In this document: piece after piece, positions 56,817 through 64,000 of the stretch
How positions within the stretch are numbered: position 1 is the stretch's first letter
Layout: each line of letters begins with the position of its first letter
Source: Hypericum androsaemum
Lineage: Eukaryota; Streptophyta; Magnoliopsida; Malpighiales; Hypericaceae
Direction: 5' to 3'
NCBI GenBank assembly: GCA_963995505.1
Contig: OZ023187.1
Coordinates: forward strand, 3,975,501 to 4,039,500
Length of the DNA stretch: 64,000 nt
The notes under the pieces: model-generated
The model's database searches: none
Seen by the model: the letters and a program-made list of their open reading frames with translations, nothing else
Told to the model about the DNA's origin: nothing
Position numbers and translations under genes: made by a program

Positions 56817-56990
56817 ATTTGGTTTGGTTTATATCTCCTCGTATTCGGTTTATTAGGCTGACTAATCTATGTTAGAATCATATACGAATTTTGAAAGGTA
56901 ATATAGATCTTCCACTAAATATTTAACACTATTCTCGAAGACTCGAACTCGTAACATCGGTAAACTAAAACAACAAATATTTAACTAAGT
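56817..56990 (-). repeat. SINE-like element, copy 2
   Basis: The minus strand matches 45392-45575 in order: GAGTTCGAGTCTTCGAGAA at the B-box position, GTGTTAAATATTTAGTGG, ACCTTTCAAAATTCGTA and TAGATTAGTCAGCC. Divergence between the copies is high. Confidence 0.45.
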
Positions 56991-59468
56991 GTTTTTTTTA
57001 TAAGTTGGAAGAATTGTATTTAACAAGTGTTTTGTGTTACTTATCACCGTAGATGATGAAATTAAAGTTAGTATGTGAAGTGTAAACCACTTTCAAATGG
57101 AAAAAGTACACCTTAGTACTTCGAGATTTGACGTTGTTTTTGTTAAGGACTTCACGGTTCGAAATATTATTTCAGTTGAATTCTGTTTAATTTGACATTT
57201 ATTTACGTCAAAAAAAGATAGCAAAAAGTTTATTTGGCGTATTGTGACATTTATTCATGTAGCGTGATGATTTCTAAAATCTGACCGGTGCACTAAAAGT
57301 TGCGGTACTGTATTCATTTTTTTGCATGTGCCGACATAAAAAAGAAGAGCAAAAGTGCAAAACTCTTAGAAATGGGTGCAATTTTTTCCAAATTAAGGAG
57401 GTACATCTACTTTGGAGAATTTGCACCCATTTTTAAGGGGATTCGTGCTCGTCCTTTGAAATGATGTTCTAAAATTTTATTCGGCCAATTTTTTTGCTTC
57501 GATATTGTAATAGGACATTTTGAACTCTTTTTCGGTATTGAGTCACGTTGGGTTTCTTGCTTTCGCTAAATCTTAATAAAAGCAAAAGTTGTAAAAAAAT
57601 GGAACCCAGCCCGGCCCGGCTTGCACCTTACCCAGCCCAGCCCAACCCCTGCCTACTCATTTTTATGAACTACCACCGCTACCAAAGACGATAATTTTGT
57701 TACCAATATTTTTTAGAGATTGGTAGGTCAATTTTTAACTATTTACAGAAATAGAAAAATCTTATTTGAGAGGAGAATAAAATTCAAAACTGTTTAAAGT
57801 CTCGGAGTTTAGTCCAACAGTCTAAATTTAAATTCCAACAAAAAGACGATCATTCATTCGGTTCACTACTAGAAAGATGTGAAAATTTATTCATTTTCTT
57901 AGATTTTAAATTTAGACTTGGAGATTCTAATCCGTTAATTATGCTTGTTGATAAAACTTATTCAAATTTTGATCAGAATTTCTTTTTTTAGAAGGTTCTG
58001 AATTTCGTTTGAGAAATATAGTTTGTTCTATATACAAATTTTCAATTCAATACGACTGACTATAAAAATTTGAATATCCTACTACGGAAATCATCAAAAC
58101 AAGATATTTTTTGAATTAAGAGTTTATTTATGTCAACTAATTTCAGTATTAGTTGGATTTTAAGTCGAGCAGAAGCACCGTCCAGCAATTATGTGCAATT
58201 AAGGAGACTTCAAAAGATACGCAGCGAACCGACGCCCGTTGGCCTCAATCTAATAATGTAATTCTACCGACCACACAATTTATCAGAGAGAAAAGGACAA
58301 CTATGGTACGTCAAAATATCTCCATATCATAAAAAATTTGGCCATCGCGAGTGTACCTAAGAAATAATGCACACTGCGGTTGCAATAATGAGAGGGATTT
58401 TTCTGTGAAAATATGTTATCCGGATCGAGCAAATGTCAGACTCAATAGATGATCCTTAGATGATCAAGGACAGTCTCCGGAACTTTATTTTAAAGTTTCA
58501 AATACGATTCCACTTTTTGAAATCGTAACTGAAAGTTCCAAAATCGTGGCACCCCACGTCAAGACACAGACATTGCCACATCTTTTTTTGAGAAATTGCC
58601 ACAACTTTTTTTTTTTGGTGATAAGAAATTGCCACATCTTGTAAATCATTTAAGGAATAGAAACAGATGGGCAGGTAGGAGAGGCGAGGACTCATAATTA
58701 ATATGCACAAGCTCCAATCGAACTCTTTTTTCAGGTTACATAATTTTCTTGATTTTTTCCCTTATTTAACATGTCACAATAATTGTTTCCCCAACATACA
58801 TCCGCCAACCGATTCCGAATTGGAAACTTAGTCCATAAGGGAGATGGAAGCCACCCCTTGCGAAGTCTTTTAGTGAAATTACTAATTCAAATTTCAATTC
58901 GAAAGAATTTTCGAACACAAAAAAATATATTTATTGAATATTAACATCACTAGTTCTTACTTCTTAGTGTTCGAATTCGATTATCTGATAAACTAAAACA
59001 ATTTCTATTAGTTAATAAATTCTTGATGACATTATTAGAACACGAAAATTACGAGTTATCTATAATTGGATTGGTTGCTGTGCAACACCATTCAGCTAAT
59101 TAATATTAATAAAATAGGTTGTGCGCTCTTCCGCTAAAGAAGAGTGTTCGGTTCAGTGTTCACCCTTCTTCTCTTCAAATGCGACGGCAAAATTTCCAAC
59201 AGAAAAAAAACACGTGACGAACGCACACGAGCCCGCAACAGGTGTTGCAGGGCTCGATTGAGTGCTGATAACAAAATAATTAAATAACCTAACCCATGAC
59301 TTAACCTCCAAAAAAATTATAAATAATCCCCCTGCATTCTGGTTACCCCCAATAAAATAATTTCCTGTCGCTTAAAAGAACCTGGTACGTAATCTGGGCT
59401 CTATTAGCTTTTTTCACTTCATCATCACCAACCAACCCCGGTCATCTTCCAAAACAGAGTTCCCACTA
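56991..59468. other. Intergenic AT-rich stretch
   Basis: No gene or RNA recognised. A GC-rich patch at about 57600-57660 (CCCGGCCCGGC, CCCAGCCCAGCCC) stands out from its AT-rich surroundings. The promoter of the HAL2-like gene should lie in 59100-59468. Confidence 0.5.
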
Positions 59469-61888
59469 ATGGAAGGCCTCAAGTACGGCAAGGAAGTGGA
59501 CGTGGCGGTGAGGGTGGTCCACCTGGCATGTTCTCTCTGCCAGAGAGTTCAAAAGGGCTTGCTCCATTCCACCGGGAACCAGCTCGTCATGTCCAAGGAC
59601 GACAATTCTCTTGTCACAATTGCAGGTATAACCATTAAAGTTCGAGTCTTTTTGGTCTTCTTTCTTGTGGGTACCTGTTTGTTTGGCAATTCCGTTGGTT
59701 TCTGTTGGTGGGTTCTTGATCTTTAGTGGGAAAAGTGATTTAAGAGTTGCTGCATTTTGGATGATGCTTGTGAAATGTTGCAGCTTTAGGTCTGGTATGT
59801 GTCTATGGGATCGAACGGTCCCCGATCAGCGCAATGGGATGTGTCTATTTATCTGTGTCTTGACTCGAATTCTGGAGCAAGCGGGTTTGAAAAAGGATCT
59901 TAGTGTGTCTAAGGTGGGGGAAGTGTCGTTGTTATGGAAACAGCATTATCGGATTGGGAACTGTATTACGATATGTTTTGCTGATCAGAGCAGAGAATTC
60001 GGATGCTAGTGAGAACAACTACAAGAAATTTTGCATTATATACTCTTTATGTTGAATGTGTACCTAACAAGCCATCCGTCGGGAGTAACGGGTACCCCTG
60101 AGGTTGGCTTCGGTGAGGGAAACGAACAATGTGGCTGGTAGGTTTGATAGGAAGGCTTAAAGAAACACAATCAGCTGCGGTGTTCGATAGCTCAGGTTAG
60201 ATCGTAAACATGACTGCCTCTCCCGCTGTTATGTGCGTTAACTGCATGTATTCTCTACTACTATCATGTCGAATAATTTCTGTAAATAATTCTATTACTA
60301 CTGTACCATCGACTGCTGTTGAATTTGCATCCTGAAAATGGTTGTTGACCACAATTCATTACCAATTTTGTTATAATCATTATTAGTTCACTTGGTGCCC
60401 TTCTTGGCTGATTGGTGTTAGTTCAAATGCTGATCAGATTGGAGTGTCCAGGCAATTGTGAGCTGGGTACTGTCAGAATCTTTTGGAAAGGAAATGGTAT
60501 CAATTGTAGCCGAGGAAGATACACAATCTTTGTCAAATGCCGACTCTGCTGGTTTGCTAAAAGCTGTGGTGAATGGAGTTAATGAATGCTTGGTTGATGC
60601 ACCAAAGTATGGGCTTCAGTCTCCCAAGAGTACACTTGGAGCAACAGAAATTCTTGAAGCCATTGGCCGATGTAACTCGACTGGGGGCCCAAGTGGAGCT
60701 CATTGGGTTCTTGATCCTGTTGATGGAACTCTGGGATTTGTTCGCGGGGATCAGTACGCTATTGCTTTAGCTCTAGTTGTTGAGGGAGAAGTTGTGCTCG
60801 GTGTTCTTGGCTGTCCCAACTATTCCATGAGGAAGAGATCGTTGCTTAACCATGATCATCAAGTCGCCGAAGGCAATTCAAGCTCGTCTTTAGCCAATAT
60901 TTCAGAAAATGGATGTGTCCTGTATGCACACAAAGGCACTGGTCAAGCATGGATGCAGCCACTAATCCACGAAGATAAGAAATTCGAGTGGCCCAATTTT
61001 GCACAACGTATTCGGGTATCTCCTATTGATGATCCAGCACAGGCAACCTTTTGTGAGCCTGTGGAGAAAACCAACTCTAACCAATCGTTCACGGCTGAAG
61101 TTGCTGAGAGCATGGGGGTTAAGTGTGTTACATTCTTTTTGTTTTCCCTTGGTACTCTTTCTTGCATTAAAACCGTCGAAAAATATCTTGTATCTAGATC
61201 AACCTTGCGTATCTTATGAATTTACTGTTATTCCATTCGGTTTCTCTCCTTTTTACACCATCAAGTTTCAATTGTCTATTATTAATTGGAACAAATACTA
61301 AGACATTTGAATTTTAAGAAACCTTTGTGTTCTTCTAGAATAAATTTTGGATATTAGGGAGGGAGATACAATAAGTTGCTAAAAAACTATAGATTTCACA
61401 TGCTTTTTCAATAGTTTATCCCGTACCGCCGCAATGCATAAATAATTTTTGTTTGTGTGCTTTAAATTGAGTTACATGTTTGTAGATGTGTTCTTCATGC
61501 TGTTTAACGGTCTTTCCAACTAAGCTGTATTGCAGGAGCAATGCTCTTTTCTATCCTGATGCATATTTCTTTCCTAAATGGCAGAAAAAAGCCGCTGCGT
61601 GTGCATAGCATGGTCAAATATGCGGCTATTGCTAGAGGAGATGCTGAGATCTTCATGAAGTTTGCCCAATCTGGTTACAAAGAGAAGATATGGGATCACG
61701 CTGCGGCTGTTGTCATAGTGGAAGAGGCTGGTGGTGTTGTAAGCGACGCTGGAGGTCGTCCATTGAACTTCTCGCAGGGAGTCTACTTAGAAGGTCTTGA
61801 TCGTGGCATTATTGCCTGCTCCGGACGTGTACTTCATGACAAACTCATTGGTGCTGTTTATCTTAGCTGGGAATGTTCAAACCTCTAA
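59469..61888 (+). CDS. 3'(2'),5'-bisphosphate nucleotidase, HAL2-like (SAL1/AHL family)
   Basis: Exons 59469-59625, 60438-61122 and 61585-61888 join in frame to 381 aa. The product hydrolyses 3'-phosphoadenosine 5'-phosphate to AMP, using Mg2+ and inhibited by Li+/Na+. This relieves PAP inhibition of sulfotransferases and exoribonucleases. Metal ligands are visible: the EED of IVAEED (78-80), DPVDGT (Asp145, Asp148), and WDH with Asp318. [22 protein letters not shown] and [12 protein letters not shown] also match. It resembles the HAL2-like (AHL) branch rather than organelle-targeted SAL1, having no transit peptide (starts [15 protein letters not shown]). The intron 2 junction uses donor AA/GTGTGT and acceptor CAG/AAAAAA, giving SMGVKKKPLRV. 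The usual WDHAAG motif reads WDHAAA here (Ala322). Confidence 0.9.
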
Positions 61889-62632
61889 ACGTTCTCCAAG
61901 CTTGGCAGTAGAGAGCAAATAGTTTTCGCTTGGTTTTCTTGGTAAGGTTCCTCCTTGTGCATTGTGGATTATTCTTATGACTTTTGAACATTCTGAGCCA
62001 TAAGAATAATTGAGCCGAAAACTGTTGCTTCGGAATAATGTTTTCCAATTTCCTCATATTTTCCGTCGTCATCTCAGGAAGAAGTGAATTGTTGGACAAA
62101 GCTGCTTCATCTGTAAGATGTTGAGTTCGTGTTGATCCTTTGAAGTGCAAAAGGAAGCATGACGAACCCCAGGGCTTCAAGATGCAAGCTCTCATCTGGG
62201 CGGTTTTGAAGAACGAGCGTAATCGTTGATGTACCGACATCGATAAGAATCATCAAGATATCTACTAGAGTTACTTCCATCAAGCTAAAGAACCATACTT
62301 GACTGCTTGTTCGTTGCCTTCATATGATGATTCAACGTCTGTATGTTGGCGGCTTAACTACTTTCTGTTTGTTCTTCTCGGCGGCGTAAAATCTCTTGCA
62401 GGAACTACATTTTCTTGTTGCATGGAACTTCCAACTTTGCGTGGATCGTCTTTGTTATGACAAGGAAAAACTTATCATCTGCATATAATTGAAGAATTTG
62501 CAAGTTTATTACAACAGACCAGACACCAAGGTGCAAGCAAAAAAATTGCTTGAAGAGACTTGGCTGCTTCAGAAAAAAATTGCAGCCTTTGAGACATAAA
62601 CTACACTAGTAAGAAATCACTGAGAGCCATCA
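61889..62632. other. Intergenic stretch between convergent genes
   Basis: Downstream flanks of the HAL2-like gene (plus) and the CC-NB-ARC gene (minus). The minus-strand frame at 61863-62240 has no recognisable product. Confidence 0.55.
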
Positions 62633-63763
62633 TTAGTTTCCTTGAAGCTCATGCAGCGCATCCCTCCATTCGCGAGGGTCGTCGACTCCCCTCATACTTT
62701 CCGCCATGGAGATGATCCGACGGGGCAGACCGCGACACTGGTGAGCAATCAACCTTGCATATTCTTCAGCAGCAGGAGCAAGAAGGCTACCTGTACTTAA
62801 CTGCTGCTCTCTGAAAAGTAAGATTTCTGCTTCTCTGTCAGGCAGACGGTCAACTTCGATACATTCACTGCACTTCATCCTGGCACACGTCCTCTTTTCC
62901 CGAGCGCCTATGATCAGCTTGCATCCGCGGACTTCACCTATATTGCCAATGTCAACTTCCTCGAAACTACCTGAGAGACCATCGAGAAAGAGCGCGGTTT
63001 TCGTTTTCCGCCAATGGCTCTGCAACCTGGACGCTCTTTCCCTCGTATCTTCGTCATACGACAGATCGATACCAACTTGCTTGGCGATCTCATTCTGCAA
63101 CTCAAAAACATTCAACTTGGATGAGTCAGCAATCCGTACAACATCGATAACCCGGCTCTCGATGAGCTTATTGTAAATATGCATCATGATTTCTGTCTTC
63201 CCAACTCCTTCAACTCCATACACACCAATCCTCTGCACCCCTTCATCCATCAGGCAGTCCCAGATTCCCTTCAAAGGGCCTCCGTCCGGATCAGGCAGAA
63301 CCAATTTCCTTGTCAATAACTCCCCGCCTTTCGGATGCTTATCAAGCAGAAGATCGACATCCTCGAATGATGAACTTTGCTGCAGAAGCTCATCCATTTC
63401 AGCAGTGATCTTGTCAATCTTAGTCTCCAACAACGGATTCAGCACGCACACCCGATCTCCCATCTGCTGTTCCAATTCTTCCCGTTGGCTCCTAACCTCA
63501 TGAACATTTCCCAACCAATCATCAACTTCCCTCTTCCTCCTCTTCCTCGACCGGAACTCGAGGAGCTCGAGCTTTTGGCTAACATCCTTCTCCTTGCAAC
63601 TCAGACTCTCCAGCTTCCTTTTCTGCCTCTCCCTCTTCTCGTCGATGCGTTTCGGGTAGCTCGCCAGTTGCCATGTTTTCTGGATGGCCTCTACATTTTC
63701 ATGGAGGTCCTTCACAAATGTGAAGCCTCTCCGAAAAGCTCGAAAAGTCGACTCGAAATACAT
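62633..63763 (-). CDS. CC-NB-ARC resistance-type protein without LRRs
   Basis: A 376-codon frame. Residues 20-130 are heptad-like and charged, with WLGNVHEVRSQREELEQQM typical of RPS2/RPS5-type coiled coils. The NB-ARC core follows: P-loop GVYGVEGVGKTEIMMHIYNK (from 180), kinase 2 as TALFLDGLSGS (256-266), a RNBS-B-like KLIIGAREKR (282-291) and GLPL as CRGLPRRI (343-350). It stops soon after, at WRDALHELQGN, before the ARC2/MHD part and any LRR. Full-length relatives are over 900 aa. Upstream of the ATG the frame stays open for about 14 codons to a CATTGTAG that could be a splice acceptor, so a first exon may lie near or beyond the window end. It is either a short CN gene or a truncated pseudogene. 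Confidence 0.8.
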   Translation of the reverse strand: MYFESTFRAFRRGFTFVKDLHENVEAIQKTWQLASYPKRIDEKRERQKRKLESLSCKEKDVSQKLELLEFRSRKRRKREVDDWLGNVHEVRSQREELEQQMGDRVCVLNPLLETKIDKITAEMDELLQQSSSFEDVDLLLDKHPKGGELLTRKLVLPDPDGGPLKGIWDCLMDEGVQRIGVYGVEGVGKTEIMMHIYNKLIESRVIDVVRIADSSKLNVFELQNEIAKQVGIDLSYDEDTRERASRLQSHWRKTKTALFLDGLSGSFEEVDIGNIGEVRGCKLIIGAREKRTCARMKCSECIEVDRLPDREAEILLFREQQLSTGSLLAPAAEEYARLIAHQCRGLPRRIISMAESMRGVDDPREWRDALHELQGN

Positions 63764-64000
63764 CAGAATTGGTGCCTGAACTCCAATGGCTACAATGAAA
63801 AATACAACTTCACAATGAGATTAACCATGGTAGGACCATAGTCAGTAACTTGGCAGCTTAAAACTTTTCTTGGCCCTCCAATCCAAAACACAAGGATCCA
63901 ACTCCTCCCCACTTCTTTAAAACCAAATGTCAAAGTAGAGAGATCCATCACATGCTCAAGTTCAGACCAAGAACAGAACAAGAGTAACAGTTAAAAATTG
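63764..64000. other. Upstream region of the CC-NB-ARC gene
   Basis: No clear promoter. A possible acceptor (minus strand CATTGTAG/CCATTGG at about 63792-63807) suggests an intron and a further 5' exon. Cut by the window edge. Confidence 0.35.

Noticed and set aside
59665..60009. 114-codon frame in the HAL2-like gene intron 1
   Set aside because: It lies between a well-supported donor and acceptor, has no conserved sequence, and would break the in-frame joining of exons 1 and 2.
61863..62240. 125-codon minus-strand frame downstream of the HAL2-like gene
   Set aside because: No recognisable motif and it overlaps the end of the HAL2-like coding region on the other strand. Likely chance.

Overview
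The window is plant nuclear DNA, most likely from a eudicot. Reasons: GT-AG-spliced multi-exon genes of plant-only families (ULTRAPETALA, BOI-type RING, Bet v 1/MLP, CC-NB-ARC), a plant LSD1-like demethylase of the LDL2 type, AT-rich intergenic DNA, and many plant transposons (LTR element, hAT, TIR foldback elements, SINE-like). I could not name the species. Gene models were spliced by hand. Every multi-exon model reported as intact adds up to a whole number of codons with one terminal stop.

Layout. 1-690: a promoter-like fragment with three G-boxes and a TATA box. 690-7351: a complete but gene-poor LTR retrotransposon on the minus strand with a perfect 5-bp target duplication (GCTCC). 7680-9830: two tandem 1.1-kb units, each carrying a truncated BOI-type RING exon between G-rich tracts. 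9.9-13 kb: gene-free, with a foldback element, a minisatellite and a possible organelle group II intron fragment. 13151-18993: an 11-exon ARF-GAP gene (AGD5/NEVERSHED type, minus). 19169-21574 and 21642-25456: a 2.4-kb TIR element and a dead hAT transposon, both inserted in the ARF-GAP upstream region. 25.6-32.2 kb: decayed repeats, a copia remnant present twice, and a second copy of the ARF-GAP exon 1/upstream region (31336-31740) that lacks both insertions. 32.8-34.7 kb: two more TIR elements. 34833-35208 and 36736-37442: two small plant genes of unknown function.

38.1-50.6 kb is a duplication cluster. It holds an intact 12-exon PLP enzyme of the aluminium-resistance/methionine-gamma-lyase-like family (444 aa), three ULTRAPETALA-like copies (one intact with 249 aa, one broken, one lacking exon 1), a fourth ULT unit whose gene has been deleted, and a truncated PLP-enzyme pseudogene. 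51478-53860 is a two-exon LDL2-like histone demethylase (751 aa). 55413-56673 is a two-exon Bet v 1/MLP-like protein. 59469-61888 is a three-exon HAL2-like bisphosphate nucleotidase. 62633-63763 is a CC-NB-ARC protein without LRRs.

The genes do not form a pathway. Two chromatin/developmental regulators (ULT-like, LDL2-like) are neighbours, but I see no evidence that this is functional. The main story is structural: tandem gene-fragment duplication, a paralogous empty site that dates two transposon insertions, and a ULT gene cluster partly destroyed by deletions.
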